A program made the translations under genes and the position numbers. A stretch of DNA of 64,000 nucleotides, from contig NZ_ABLD01000004.1 in the NCBI RefSeq assembly GCF_000172415.1, positions 248,001 to 312,000 of the forward strand, written 5' to 3'. The stretch's first letter is position 1, and every line of letters starts with the position of its first letter. Shown in pieces: positions 1 to 9,454 of the stretch. The stretch comes from Paraburkholderia graminis C4D1M. Its GTDB lineage: Bacteria > Pseudomonadota > Gammaproteobacteria > Burkholderiales > Burkholderiaceae. The notes under the pieces were generated by a model, which did not search any database, was not told the DNA's origin, and saw only the letters and a list, made by a program, of their open reading frames with translations.

Positions 1-1
1 G

Positions 2-388
2 CAACTACATGATCAGTTGAAGCTGAACGCGGATCAGGAAAAGCAGTGGCAAGCCGCACTCGACACGATGAAGCAAGGCCATGAAGCGATGCGCGCGAAC
101 CACGAGCAGATGAAGAACCAGTTCAAGGCCGCGCAGCAGCAGCAGATTCTGGATCTGAACGCGATGGCTTCCGCTCATCAGCAGATCGAGCAGAAGGACG
201 CGCAGTTGCGCCAGCAAACCACGGACGCCTGGCTCAAGTTCTATAACGGCCTGAACGACCAGCAGAAGACGACCGTCAGCACGGCGCTGAAGCAGCGCTT
301 TGCGAAGATGGAGTCGCGTCACGAGAAGATGCGCGAGCGTTGGCAGCAGCATCATGGCGCGGCGTCGGCGCCGGCTGCGAGCCAGTAA
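2..388 (+). CDS. Spy/CpxP-like periplasmic protein, 5' end cut by window edge
   Basis: The frame is open from base 2 to a TAA at 386-388, so only the C-terminal part is present. It is almost entirely helical and rich in Gln, Lys, Glu, Met and His. An LNADQ segment near the visible start resembles the LTxxQ motif of the Spy/CpxP/ZraP family of periplasmic chaperones and metal-stress sensors, and the tail is a short Ala/Pro-rich stretch. The signal peptide would lie outside the window. A TTG at 17 is in frame but is not a credible start because the frame continues upstream. The family is inferred from one motif and composition; a generic coiled-coil periplasmic protein is the alternative. Confidence 0.6.
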   Translation, partial: QLHDQLKLNADQEKQWQAALDTMKQGHEAMRANHEQMKNQFKAAQQQQILDLNAMASAHQQIEQKDAQLRQQTTDAWLKFYNGLNDQQKTTVSTALKQRFAKMESRHEKMRERWQQHHGAASAPAASQ

Positions 389-437
389 GCGGCGCGGCCG
401 CCGCGCTGCAAAGCGCGGCGGCTTCGCAGAAACAGAA

Positions 438-476
438 ACGCCACGGAGCGCAGTTCAAAAACTCCGTGGCGTTTTC
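438..476. terminator. Bidirectional rho-independent terminator
   Basis: A perfect 11-bp stem (438-448 with 462-472) with a 13-nt loop is followed by TTTT on the plus strand and by TTTCTGTTTC on the minus strand. It lies between the Spy-like gene and the convergent pirin gene and can serve both. Confidence 0.85.
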
Positions 477-603
477 CATATATACATATAGCGGCGCGCG
501 TGTGCATTCCCGCTGAAACTGAGCTTGCAGCACGCGCCCTTTGTGCCGTCCTGGTTGCGCCCTCAACCAACTCCGCGTTGAGCGGCGCAACAACTGCCCT
601 GCT

Positions 604-1314
604 TCAGCTATCGAGCCGCCCAAGGTCGAACAGCAGCACTTCTGCGTGGTCGCCCTTTTCCAGCGTCACCGTGTCCGTATCGCTGAGCTTCGCGGCATCG
701 CCCGCTTGCAGCGCCTCGCCGTTCACCGTCAGCGAGCCGCGCGCGACGTGCACGTACACGAGCCGTCCCGCGGGCACCGCGAAGCTGGCCGTCTCCGCGC
801 CGTCGATCAAGCCCGCGTAAATCGACGCGTCCGCGTGGATCGTCACCGAGCCGTCGCGGCCGTCGGGCGATGCGACGACGCGCAGGCGGCCGCGCTTGTC
901 GGCGGCGTCGAAGCGCTTTTCCTCGTAGCCCGGCTGATCGCCCGCGCGTTGCGGAATCACCCAGATCTGCAACAGATGCGCCTCTTCGTCCGGCGACGCG
1001 TTGAACTCGCTATGCATCACGCCCGTGCCGGCGCTCATGCGCTGCACGTCGCCGGGACGGATTGTCGAGCCGTTGCCCATGCTGTCGCGGTGCGCAAGCG
1101 CGCCTTCGAGCACGTACGTGACGATCTCCATGTCGCGGTGCCCGTGCGTGCCGAAGCCCTGTCCACCCGCGATGCGGTCTTCGTTGATCACGCGCAGCGG
1201 CCCGAAGTGGACGTGCTCGGGATCGCGATAATCGGCAAACGAAAAGCTGTGATACGAGTCGAGCCAGCCGTGGTTGGCGTGGCCACGCTCGTCGGAGCGG
1301 CGAATCTCGATCAT
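604..1314 (-). CDS. Pirin family protein (YhhW-like bicupin)
   Basis: The 236-aa protein has the two-cupin layout of bacterial pirins. The N-terminal cupin carries the metal-binding HGH of GTHGHRDMEIV and a later GVMHSEFNAS segment that supplies further ligands; a second cupin fills the C-terminal half. Bacterial pirins bind iron, and some have quercetin 2,3-dioxygenase activity or act as redox-dependent regulators; the substrate here cannot be told. The ATG at 1314 is chosen because a GGGAG ribosome site lies about 10 nt upstream and MIEIRRSDERG is the usual pirin start; the much longer frame upstream has atypical Arg-rich composition. It is convergent with the gene to its left and divergent from the amino-acid transporter operon. 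Confidence 0.9.
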   Translation of the reverse strand: MIEIRRSDERGHANHGWLDSYHSFSFADYRDPEHVHFGPLRVINEDRIAGGQGFGTHGHRDMEIVTYVLEGALAHRDSMGNGSTIRPGDVQRMSAGTGVMHSEFNASPDEEAHLLQIWVIPQRAGDQPGYEEKRFDAADKRGRLRVVASPDGRDGSVTIHADASIYAGLIDGAETASFAVPAGRLVYVHVARGSLTVNGEALQAGDAAKLSDTDTVTLEKGDHAEVLLFDLGRLDS

Positions 1315-1795
1315 GACGTACTCCCGGTGAAATTGGCGATGGCGAGAATGTATGGGCTCGCCGCCCGATCCACAATCGGGCGCGGGCGCACCGGATCGTT
1401 TCGCAAATCCGCTTAATCGAAGTTGGCGAAGCGAGCCGCGCGCATCGAACCGTCGTCTACCGCTTTCGCAACGCGCCGCGCGAATGCGTCGCGCATACGC
1501 AACGGCCTTCATGCGACGCCGGCGCGGCGGGCATTGCGCACTGGCGCCGCGCCCCTGTTCGGGTAAAATACCGCGCTTTTCAACGCATAGGGTGGCCGAA
1601 GGCTCGCCTGGCAAAGGCTTGCGAAGGCTCGGCAAAGGCCTGGCAAGGCCGGACACCACGCGGAAAACCGCGGCGGCGCGACAATTTTGACCGCCTAGAA
1701 TAGCGACGGCCGGCCACGAGCCGAGGCGACGGCCGGCCACGAGCCGGCTTCGTCGGGATCGGACACCACGACGATCAGTTTGACCCAGGAGAAAC
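1315..1795. other. Intergenic region with short repeats, upstream of hisJ-like gene
   Basis: This 481-bp divergent region has no convincing gene. It holds a run of imperfect GGCAAAGGC/GCGAAGGCT units at about 1600-1650, a tandem 21-bp repeat at 1703-1746, the decamer GGACACCACG twice (near 1651 and 1761), and possible -10 hexamers TAAAAT (1564-1569) and TAGAAT (1696-1701), neither with a good -35. The hisJ ribosome site CAGGAG ends 5 nt before the start at 1796. Confidence 0.5.
1703..1746. repeat. Tandem direct repeat, 21-bp unit with 23-bp period
   Basis: Two identical 21-bp copies, 1703-1723 and 1726-1746, are separated by two bases. The unit begins GCGACGGCCGGCC, which contains the palindrome GGCCGGCC. 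The copies lie 50-90 bp upstream of the transporter start, between a TAGAAT hexamer and the ribosome site, so they would be in the leader RNA or overlap an operator. Confidence 0.8.
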
Positions 1796-2572
1796 ATGAA
1801 GAAGCTCGCACTGTGCGTAGCGCTCGCCGTCATGGCCACCGGCGCCATGGCAAAAGAATGGAAAACCGTACGCATCGGGGTTGACGCCAGTTATCCGCCG
1901 TTCGAATCGAAGGCGGCCAGCGGCCAGGTCGTCGGGTTCGACGTCGACGTGACCAAGGCGCTGTGCGCGCGAATGAACGTCAAATGCGTGTGGGTGGAGC
2001 AGGATTTCGACGGCATCATCCCGGCATTGAAGGGCAAGAAGTTCGACGCGATCGTGTCGTCGCTGACCATCACGGACAAGCGCCGCGAGCAGATCGACTT
2101 CTCCGACAAGCTCTTCGACGCCCCCGCGCGCATGATCGCCAAAGCCGGCTCGCCGCTGCTGCCAACGGCTGAATCGCTGAAGGGCAAGCGCGTCGGCGTC
2201 GAGCAGGGCACGACCCAGGAAGCGTACGCCAAGGCGTATTGGGAGCCGAAGGGCGTGACCGTGGTGCCCTATCAGAACCAGGATCAGGTCTACGCCGATC
2301 TCACGTCCGGCCGGCTCGACGCCGCGTTGCAGGACGAAATCCAGGCCGACGCCGGTTTCCTGAAGACGCCGCGCGGCAAGGGCTTCGCGTGGGCGGGCCC
2401 GGAAGTGAAGGACCCGAAGACCATCGGCGAAGGCACGGCCATCGGTCTGCGCAAGGACGATGCCGAACTGAAGGCGATGTTCAACAAGGCGCTCGCGCAG
2501 ATTCATCAGGACGGCACGTTCACGAAGCTCGAAAAGCAGTACTTCGACGTCGAGATCTATCCGGCACACTGA
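1796..2572 (+). CDS. hisJ: Periplasmic basic amino-acid binding protein of an ABC importer
   Basis: This 258-aa protein has a signal peptide of about 19 residues (MKKLALCVALAVMATGAMA). The mature part starts with VRIGVDASYPPFE and contains GFDVDVTKALCARM, the family-3 solute-binding signature. The overall pattern matches the lysine/arginine/ornithine (ArgT) and histidine (HisJ) binding proteins. It would capture basic amino acids in the periplasm and deliver them to the two permeases encoded downstream. The ATG follows a CAGGAG site. The permease genes lie 310 bp downstream with a hairpin between, which fits the usual excess of binding protein over membrane parts. The gene symbol is by family; ArgT-type specificity is equally possible. 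Confidence 0.9.
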   Translation: MKKLALCVALAVMATGAMAKEWKTVRIGVDASYPPFESKAASGQVVGFDVDVTKALCARMNVKCVWVEQDFDGIIPALKGKKFDAIVSSLTITDKRREQIDFSDKLFDAPARMIAKAGSPLLPTAESLKGKRVGVEQGTTQEAYAKAYWEPKGVTVVPYQNQDQVYADLTSGRLDAALQDEIQADAGFLKTPRGKGFAWAGPEVKDPKTIGEGTAIGLRKDDAELKAMFNKALAQIHQDGTFTKLEKQYFDVEIYPAH

Positions 2573-2882
2573 GCACGCACCGGGCACGGTGGGGGCGCTG
2601 CCTTTGGGCACCAGCGCCGCTCCCATCAGATGCAGTAATCGCAGCAATGAAAAGACTCGGGCTCGCCCGCATGGGCGCTCGCGAGGCTTCGTAATACAGT
2701 CGGTCTAGTTTCAAAGAGAGTCGAAAAGCGCGCTGCAGGACCGGCAACGGCCATGCAGTCATGATTTGCACAGCGGTGCGCTGTGCGCCGCGGATCACGG
2801 CGAGCCACGCTCGCGGTACATGCGGCGCCAGGCCGCCCGCGTCTTTCGCGGTGTGCCGCAAGCGCATCGTCAAGGACCCCCT
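2573..2882. other. hisJ-hisQ intergenic region with hairpin
   Basis: No gene is seen in these 310 bases. A 6-bp GC stem, GGCGCT (2594-2599) with AGCGCC (2613-2618), has no T-run, so it looks more like an mRNA-stabilising or attenuating hairpin than a terminator. The rest shows no clear promoter; an AAGGACCCCCT ribosome site precedes the next start. Confidence 0.45.
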
Positions 2883-3572
2883 ATGTTCCTTCAAGGCTAC
2901 GGCCCGCTGCTTCTCAACGGCACCTGGCAAACCGTCAAGCTGGCGGTGTTGTCACTGGCGCTCGCTTTCTTGCTGGGCCTTCTCGGCGCGGCGGCGAAAC
3001 TGTCGAAGAACCGCTTCTCGCACGGCGCCGGGACCGTCTATACGACGCTCGTGCGCGGCGTGCCCGACCTCGTGCTCATGCTGCTGCTTTTCTACAGCAT
3101 CCAGATCTGGCTCAACAATCTGACCGACCTGCTCGGCTGGGACCAGATCGACATCGACCCGTTCGTGGCCGGCGTCGCGGTGCTCGGCTTCATTTACGGC
3201 GCGTACTTCACCGAAACCTTCCGCGGCGCCTTTCTCGCGGTGCCGCGCGGTCAGCTCGAAGCCGGCGCGGCCTACGGCATGACGAGCTGGCAGGTGTTCG
3301 CGCGCATCATGTTCCCGCAGATGATGCGCTTCGCGCTGCCCGGCATCGGCAATAACTGGCAGGTGATGGTGAAGGCCACGGCGCTCGTGTCGATCATCGG
3401 ACTCGCTGACGTAGTCAAGGCTTCGCAAGATGCGGGCAAGGGCACGTTGCGGTTCTTCTTCTTCACCCTGCTTGCGGGGGCGATCTATCTCGTCATCACC
3501 ACAGTGTCGAACTTCGTGCTGATGTACCTCGAAAAGCGTTACTCGACCGGCGTGCGAAAGGCGGATCTATGA
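2883..3572 (+). CDS. hisQ: Basic amino-acid ABC transporter permease, HisQ type
   Basis: The 229-aa inner-membrane protein has about five hydrophobic segments. Its cytoplasmic loop contains the EAA motif, EAGAAYGMTSWQVFARIMFPQ, where the ATPase docks. It pairs with HisM to form the channel. The ATG at 2883 is preceded by AAGGACCCCCT, and MFLQGYGPLLLNGTW is the typical beginning of this permease class; the in-frame codons upstream encode an Arg-rich stretch and are rejected. The stop overlaps the start of the next permease in an ATGA arrangement, so the two are translationally coupled. Confidence 0.9.
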   Translation: MFLQGYGPLLLNGTWQTVKLAVLSLALAFLLGLLGAAAKLSKNRFSHGAGTVYTTLVRGVPDLVLMLLLFYSIQIWLNNLTDLLGWDQIDIDPFVAGVAVLGFIYGAYFTETFRGAFLAVPRGQLEAGAAYGMTSWQVFARIMFPQMMRFALPGIGNNWQVMVKATALVSIIGLADVVKASQDAGKGTLRFFFFTLLAGAIYLVITTVSNFVLMYLEKRYSTGVRKADL

Positions 3573-4282
3573 TCGAGATCATTCAGGAATACTGGCGCAA
3601 TTATCTCTACACGGACGGCTACCGCTTCACGGGTCTCGCGATCACGCTGTGGCTGCTGGTGGTGTCGATCGGACTCGGCTTCTGCCTGTCGATCCCGCTT
3701 GCGGTGGCGCGCGTCTCGAAGAGGAAATGGCTCGCCGGTCTCGTGTGGCTCTACACGTACATCTTCCGCGGCACGCCGCTTTATGTGCAGTTGCTGCTGT
3801 GCTACACGGGCTTGTACAGCCTCGAAGTCATCCGCAATCACGAGCTGACCAACGCGTTCTTCCGCGACGGCATGCATTGCACGCTGCTCGCCTTCACGCT
3901 GAACACCTGCGCGTACACCACCGAGATTTTCGCGGGCGCGATCAAGGCCACGCCGTACGGCGAAATCGAAGCGGCGCGCGCGTATGGCATGTCGTCGTTC
4001 ACGCTGTACCGGCGCGTGATTTTGCCGTCGGCGCTGCGCCGCGCGCTGCCGTACTACAGCAACGAAGTCATTCTGATGCTGCACGCCACGACCGTCGCCT
4101 TCACCGCGACCGTGCCGGACATTCTGAAGATCGCGCGCGACGTGAACTCGGCGACGTATCAGTCGTTCAACGCGTTCGGCATTGCCGCCCTGCTCTATCT
4201 GTGCATTTCTTTCGCGCTCGTGTGGCTGTTCCGCCGCGCCGAGCGCCGCTGGCTCGCTTACCTGCGGCCGCAAGGCAAATAA
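3569..4282 (+). CDS. hisM: Basic amino-acid ABC transporter permease, HisM type
   Basis: The 237-aa partner permease has several transmembrane segments and an EAA loop, EIEAARAYGMSSFTLYRRV, about 100 residues from the C-terminus, the usual position. Its start overlaps the hisQ stop by four bases. The FRGTPLYVQLLL segment is characteristic of polar amino-acid permeases. It ends 41 bp before the ATPase gene, in the same operon. Confidence 0.9.
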   Translation: MIEIIQEYWRNYLYTDGYRFTGLAITLWLLVVSIGLGFCLSIPLAVARVSKRKWLAGLVWLYTYIFRGTPLYVQLLLCYTGLYSLEVIRNHELTNAFFRDGMHCTLLAFTLNTCAYTTEIFAGAIKATPYGEIEAARAYGMSSFTLYRRVILPSALRRALPYYSNEVILMLHATTVAFTATVPDILKIARDVNSATYQSFNAFGIAALLYLCISFALVWLFRRAERRWLAYLRPQGK

Positions 4283-4323
4283 GCGGGCACACGCCCCGCG
4301 GTTAAGCACGCCCAAGGACCCCG

Positions 4324-5103
4324 ATGAACAACACGAAGCAAAAGCTTTTCGTCGACGAACTTCATAAACAGTACGGCGATAACGAAGTCCTCAAAGGCGT
4401 TTCGCTGAAGGCGAACGCCGGCGACGTCATCAGCGTGATCGGCTCGTCCGGTTCGGGCAAGAGCACGATGCTCCGCTGCATCAACTTTCTCGAACAGCCG
4501 AACGCCGGCCGCATCTTCGTGGACGGCGAAGAAGTGCGCACGCAAAAGAACAACCAGGGCGCGCTGCGCGTGTCCGACCCGAAACAGTTGCAGCGCGTGC
4601 GCACCAAACTGTCGATGGTGTTTCAGCACTTCAACTTGTGGTCGCATATGAACGTGCTCGAGAACATCATCGAGGCGCCCGTGCATGTGCTCGGCCTAAA
4701 GCGCAAGGAAGCCGAAGACCGCGCGCGCGAATATCTCGAGAAAGTGGGCCTCGCGCCGCGTCTCGAGAAGCAGTATCCGTCGCATCTGTCGGGCGGTCAG
4801 CAGCAGCGCGTGGCGATCGCGCGCGCATTGGCGATGCATCCCGACGTGATGTTGTTCGACGAACCGACTTCCGCGCTCGATCCCGAACTCGTCGGCGAAG
4901 TGCTCAAGGTCATGCAGACGCTCGCCGAGGAAGGCCGCACCATGATCGTCGTCACGCACGAAATGGCGTTTGCGCGCAACGTGTCGAACCACGTGATGTT
5001 CCTGCACCAGGGGCGCGTCGAAGAAGAAGGCCGCCCCGACGAGGTGTTCAAAAACACGCGCAGTGAGCGCCTGAAGCAGTTCCTGTCCGGCAGTCTGAAA
5101 TAG
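4324..5103 (+). CDS. hisP: Basic amino-acid ABC transporter ATP-binding protein
   Basis: The 259-aa cytoplasmic ATPase energises the HisJQM importer. It has a Walker A motif GSSGSGKST, the ABC signature [15 protein letters not shown], a Walker B segment [12 protein letters not shown] and a switch histidine in VVTHEMAFA. The insert [15 protein letters not shown] after Walker A is typical of the HisP/ArgP branch. An AAGGACCCCG site precedes the ATG. It is the last gene of the operon and is followed by a clear terminator about 100 bp downstream. Confidence 0.93.
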   Translation: MNNTKQKLFVDELHKQYGDNEVLKGVSLKANAGDVISVIGSSGSGKSTMLRCINFLEQPNAGRIFVDGEEVRTQKNNQGALRVSDPKQLQRVRTKLSMVFQHFNLWSHMNVLENIIEAPVHVLGLKRKEAEDRAREYLEKVGLAPRLEKQYPSHLSGGQQQRVAIARALAMHPDVMLFDEPTSALDPELVGEVLKVMQTLAEEGRTMIVVTHEMAFARNVSNHVMFLHQGRVEEEGRPDEVFKNTRSERLKQFLSGSLK

Positions 5104-5203
5104 CAATGCGGTAGTAAAACATATCGCACAGCCTGGTATTTGAGATTTGGCGATGACTCATCGCAACGCCTCATGACCGGGCTGTAGTCGAAGTACTTTT
5201 TAC

Positions 5204-5227
5204 AAGGCGCTTACGAGCGCCTTTTTT
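5204..5227 (+). terminator. Rho-independent terminator of the his transport operon
   Basis: An 8-bp stem AAGGCGCT (5204-5211) with AGCGCCTT (5216-5223) and a TACG tetraloop is followed by a run of six T. Confidence 0.9.
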
Positions 5228-5743
5228 GTTTCGGTCACCTGTGTAATCCGCGCTTTTCGGCCGCGAAACCGTCGCGTGGACGCCTCCCAACGCGTCTTTT
5301 CGCCCCTACCCTGCCGTATCCGAAGCGTCAATAGTGGCAATCCTTAATCTTGCCCCCGCTGATCCGTGATTCCCTTGTCGCATAAGGGCTTTAGCCGTTT
5401 TGACACAGGCGGCAATGGGTCTTTGCCCACATCGGTATTGCAATTTGGAGACACAGGTCAACGCCGGTACTAATTTCTTCTCACACTCAAGTGTATTTTT
5501 GATAAATTAGTAACCAAAGTAGCAAAACTAAGTTCATTAAAAGTAGTTTTACTTCAAAGCACAGAGGAGAACCGGTCGGCGAGGGATCGGCATGACGACC
5601 AGACAGCCCCAAGGCTGCACGTCAGGATAGGAGACCAATCCGCCCGCTAATCTCCCTGGTACCGATTTCTGTTCGGCGCAACTCGCGTCCGAACACCATT
5701 CGCAGTACTGGGTTTCACTTTTTGACAGGGTATGGAGGAGAAG
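5228..5743. other. AT-rich leader and control region of the porin gene
   Basis: No gene is seen. From about 5440 to 5570 the DNA is much richer in A and T than its surroundings. An inverted repeat AAAACTA (5524-5530) / TAGTTTT (5544-5550) with a 13-bp spacer lies there. It is close to AT-rich hexamers that could serve as a promoter and would suit a response-regulator or nucleoid-protein site, as is usual for outer-membrane porins. A long untranslated leader of about 170 bp would follow. No single -35/-10 pair stands out. Confidence 0.45.
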
Positions 5744-6868
5744 ATGAAGAAAGCTTTGCTCGCCGCTGCGCTGATGTCGGCCGGGGTTGTTGCACATGCC
5801 CAAAGCAGCGTAACGCTGTATGGCCGCCTGGACGCAGGTCTCGAATACATCAGCGGCCTGCCGAACGCCAACTATACCGGTTCAACCTCGCGCTTTCGCG
5901 CGGAAAGTGGTGACTGGGGCACGAGCCTGTGGGGCATGAAGGGCGTCGAGGACATCGGCGGCGGCAATAAGGTCCTGTTCCAGTTGGAAGGCTCGTTCAA
6001 CACGATGAACGGTCAGGGTCCTGGCGGCGGCGGTCTCTTCAATCGCTGGGCAACGGTCGGTCTGTCGAACAGCGCATACGGTACGTTGACGATGGGCCGC
6101 ATGCTCTTCATCTCGAACGGCGTGTGGGACTTCGACCCGTTCGGTCAGTCGAACTGGTCGTCGGCGTCGCTGGTGCGTGGCCGCAACTGGCCGCAATCGA
6201 GCAACAACATCGCTTACCAGTCGCCGAAGTTCTACGGCTTTGACGTGTACGGTCAGTACGCGCTGTCGAACGCGACGAACTGGAACGGTAACGGCACGAC
6301 GCCGCAAGGCCGCGAAGCCGGTCTGCAAGTGACGTACACCTCGTCGCTGTTCCAGTTGCGCGGCATGTACGACGAAATCCGCAACAACACCAACGGCAAC
6401 TTCACGGACCCGTTCACGGCATCGCGCGAGTACACGGCTGCGTTCAACGTGTTCCTCGGTCAGTTCAAGATCCAGGGCGCGTATCAGGCAGTGCGCACGT
6501 CCGCGGCTGCCAGCGCGGTAAACGCTGCGCCGACCTCGCTCGATCACGAATGGGGCGGTGTGACGTGGCAAGCCACGCCGGCTGCAGCACTGATCGCGGC
6601 TGTGTATCACGTGAACGCGAACAAGGGCGGCGGCAACGCAACGATCTACACGATCGGCGGTTCGTACAACCTGTCCAAGCGCACGCTGCTGGACATCCAG
6701 GTCGCGACCGTGCGTAACAGCAAGTCGGCTAACTTCGGTCTGGATGCGAACAACGCAGGCCGTGGCGGCAACATCACCGCTTCGGACGGCACGGTCTCGT
6801 ACAACGAGAACCCGCTGCCGGGCCACAGCCAGACCGGCGTGTACGCAGGCATTCAACACTCGTTCTAA
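5744..6868 (+). CDS. Gram-negative porin (general diffusion type)
   Basis: The 374-aa outer-membrane porin has a signal peptide MKKALLAAALMSAGVVAHA, after which QSSVTLYGRLDAGLEY opens the barrel, the standard start of beta-proteobacterial trimeric porins. Alternating hydrophobic strands run through the protein and the last residues, YAGIQHSF, end in the terminal Phe recognised by the BAM machinery. The ATG at 5744 is chosen over 5732 because GGAGGAG lies just upstream of it and the extra four residues would precede the signal peptide. It is monocistronic, between an AT-rich control region and a strong terminator. Confidence 0.93.
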   Translation: MKKALLAAALMSAGVVAHAQSSVTLYGRLDAGLEYISGLPNANYTGSTSRFRAESGDWGTSLWGMKGVEDIGGGNKVLFQLEGSFNTMNGQGPGGGGLFNRWATVGLSNSAYGTLTMGRMLFISNGVWDFDPFGQSNWSSASLVRGRNWPQSSNNIAYQSPKFYGFDVYGQYALSNATNWNGNGTTPQGREAGLQVTYTSSLFQLRGMYDEIRNNTNGNFTDPFTASREYTAAFNVFLGQFKIQGAYQAVRTSAAASAVNAAPTSLDHEWGGVTWQATPAAALIAAVYHVNANKGGGNATIYTIGGSYNLSKRTLLDIQVATVRNSKSANFGLDANNAGRGGNITASDGTVSYNENPLPGHSQTGVYAGIQHSF

Positions 6869-6880
6869 TCGAACGGTGTT

Positions 6881-6903
6881 CCCCGAAGGCGGCGCCTTCG
6901 GGG
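6881..6903. repeat. GC-rich hairpin directly after the porin gene
   Basis: A 9-bp inverted repeat CCCCGAAGG / CCTTCGGGG with a 5-nt loop lacks a T-run. It probably protects the porin mRNA 3' end or acts with the terminator 53 bp further on. Confidence 0.6.
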
Positions 6904-6955
6904 CTTAGAAGTTCTTCAAGAGAATCTTTTTCACGCTGCTGCGAGAGGCGCGTAT

Positions 6956-6991
6956 CGGTGCGATGTCCGAAAGGGTATCGCACCGTTTTTT
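6956..6991 (+). terminator. Rho-independent terminator of the porin gene
   Basis: A 9-bp stem CGGTGCGAT (6956-6964) with ATCGCACCG (6977-6985) is followed by TTTTTT. The T-run on the plus strand only assigns it to the porin, not to the convergent glnB gene. Confidence 0.85.
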
Positions 6992-7076
6992 ATTGGCGCG
7001 AAGGCTTCGCGAGTTCTGTCGACGTTGCGCAAAGTTTCCTGCTGGCGCCGGCGCACCGCTTCGGTGCGCGAGCGGC

Positions 7077-7469
<393 letters not shown>

Positions 7470-7530
7470 CTACGCCGCGCCGGATGCCTTGCGGCAGTCC
7501 GGCGTGCGTCGCAATGCCCGCGGCTCCGAT

Positions 7531-9306
7531 TCATTCCACCGGTTCGGTGTAGCGCGACGTGATCGGATAGCGCCAGTCGCGGCCGAACGCGCGATGCGTG
7601 ACGCGAATGCCGATCGGCGCCTGGCGGCGCTTGTACTCGTTGATCTTGATGAGGCGCGTGACGCGCTTCACGTCTTCAACCGCGTAACCCGCGGCGATGA
7701 TTTCGGCGAGCGAGCGGTCCTCTTCCATGTACATGCGCATGATCGCGTCGAGCACGTCATAGGGCGGCAAGCTGTCCTGGTCGGTCTGGTTCTCGCGCAA
7801 TTCCGCGGACGGCGCGCGCGTCAGAATGCGCTCGGGAATCACGTTCTGCGTGCCGAAGGCCGTGGCCTGATTGCGGTAGTGGCACAGCCGATAAACGAGC
7901 GTCTTCGCGATGTCCTTGATCACCGCAAAGCCGCCCGCCATGTCGCCGTAGAGGGTGCAGTAGCCCACCGCCATCTCGCTCTTGTTGCCGGTCGTGAGGA
8001 CGATCGAGCCGAACTTGTTCGACAGCGCCATCAAGAGCGTGCCGCGGATGCGGGCCTGGATGTTTTCCTCGGTGGCGTCTTCCGGGCGTCCTTCGAATTC
8101 TTGCGCGAGCGAACTGCGGAACGCGTCGAACATCGGCGCGATCGCGATTTCGTCGTAGCGGACGCCGACGCGGCGCGCCATCTCGGCGGCGTCGGTGGTG
8201 GAGATGTCGGCCGTGTAGCGCGAGGGCATCATCACCGCGCGCACCCGATCCGCGCCGAGCGCGTCGCACGCGACCGCCAGCACGAGCGCCGAATCGACGC
8301 CGCCCGAGAGGCCAATCAGTGCGCCTGGGAAACCGTTCTTGTTGACGTAGTCGCGCACGCCCATCACGAGTGCCGCGTAGACCTGTGCCTCCAACGAAAG
8401 CTCGGGCGCGATTGCTGGGTTGGCGCCGGTTGCGCCGCTGAAGAGCTGCGCGTCGTTGGCCTTCGCTTCACCGCCATGACCGCGCAACGGCACCGCGTTT
8501 TCAAACTCCACAAAGGCCGTCGCTTCCTCGAACTGCGGCATCTTCGCGACCAGTTCGCCTTGCGCGTCGAGCACGAACGAGCCGCCGTCGAACACCAGTT
8601 CGTCCTGCGCGCCGACCATGTTCACATAGACCATCGGCAGTCCCGTCTCGCGAATCCGCGCACGCAGGATGTCGAAGCGCACCGCTTCCTTGTTCAGGTG
8701 AAACGGCGAGCCGTTCGGGATCAGCAGCACTTGCGCGCCCGCGGCTTTCGCCATTTGCGCGGCCGACGCATGCCACGCGTCTTCGCAGATCACCACGCCG
8801 TACTTCACGCCGTCGAGTTCGAAGACGAACGGCTGCGCGTCGGACGCGAAGTAGCGCTTCTCGTCGAACACTTCCGTATTGGGCAAATCCTGCTTGCGAT
8901 ACGTGCCGGCGATCCGGCCGTCCACCACCAGCGACGCCGCGTTGAACGTGTCGACCGGCGGCACGCCGCGCTGGATCGGCGCGTTTGCATTACCATGACC
9001 ACTCGCCGCGCTGTTGGCAACACTGTCAGCAGCGTCGCGCAACGGATGACCGACGATCACATGCAAGCCGGCGAACTGCTTGAGTTGTTGCGCGAGGTCC
9101 GCCAACGCAGCAGCGCTTGCGGTATAAAACGCGGGGCGCAGCAGCAGATCTTCGGGCGGATAGCCGGACAGCGCGAGTTCGGGCGCGACCAGCAGCTTCG
9201 CGCCGGCGCTGTGCGCGTCACGCGCGGCGGCGACGATCTTCGCGACGTTGCCGGCGAAGTCGCCGACGGTGACATTGATTTGAGCAAGAGCGATTCGTGT
9301 CTTCAT
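7531..9306 (-). CDS. nadE: Glutamine-dependent NAD+ synthetase
   Basis: This 591-aa two-domain enzyme makes NAD from deamido-NAD, ATP and glutamine. Residues 1-270 form a nitrilase-type glutaminase with the triad Glu43 (APELALSGYP), Lys138 (YRKQDLPN) and Cys174 (VVICEDAW). The C-terminal half is the synthetase, with the ATP-pyrophosphatase loop SGGVDS at 334-339. The ATG at 9306 gives MKTRIALAQINVTVG, the normal beginning of the family; the TTG 27 codons upstream adds an unrelated stretch. The ribosome site is weak. Divergent from the next gene and upstream of glnB. Confidence 0.94.
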   Translation of the reverse strand: MKTRIALAQINVTVGDFAGNVAKIVAAARDAHSAGAKLLVAPELALSGYPPEDLLLRPAFYTASAAALADLAQQLKQFAGLHVIVGHPLRDAADSVANSAASGHGNANAPIQRGVPPVDTFNAASLVVDGRIAGTYRKQDLPNTEVFDEKRYFASDAQPFVFELDGVKYGVVICEDAWHASAAQMAKAAGAQVLLIPNGSPFHLNKEAVRFDILRARIRETGLPMVYVNMVGAQDELVFDGGSFVLDAQGELVAKMPQFEEATAFVEFENAVPLRGHGGEAKANDAQLFSGATGANPAIAPELSLEAQVYAALVMGVRDYVNKNGFPGALIGLSGGVDSALVLAVACDALGADRVRAVMMPSRYTADISTTDAAEMARRVGVRYDEIAIAPMFDAFRSSLAQEFEGRPEDATEENIQARIRGTLLMALSNKFGSIVLTTGNKSEMAVGYCTLYGDMAGGFAVIKDIAKTLVYRLCHYRNQATAFGTQNVIPERILTRAPSAELRENQTDQDSLPPYDVLDAIMRMYMEEDRSLAEIIAAGYAVEDVKRVTRLIKINEYKRRQAPIGIRVTHRAFGRDWRYPITSRYTEPVE

Positions 9307-9454
9307 GGCAGGATCGACGGGCAAGCGAAAGGCTTGCGGAGGGCTTGCAAATAAAGCGGCTTGTTGTGGGCTCGACGGAACGGACAACTCGGATAAACGA
9401 ACGACGCAGTACGTGCTTGACGCACCGCGTCGCTCATTGGGACAGTCACACAGA

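Noticed and set aside
541..1416. 291-codon plus-strand frame opposite the pirin gene
   Set aside because: It is the reverse frame of the pirin gene, Arg/Val/Ala-rich, and lacks a ribosome site; GC-rich genomes produce such shadows everywhere.
7489..9354. 621-codon plus-strand frame opposite nadE
   Set aside because: Antisense shadow of nadE with Arg- and His-rich composition; nadE's catalytic residues prove the minus strand.
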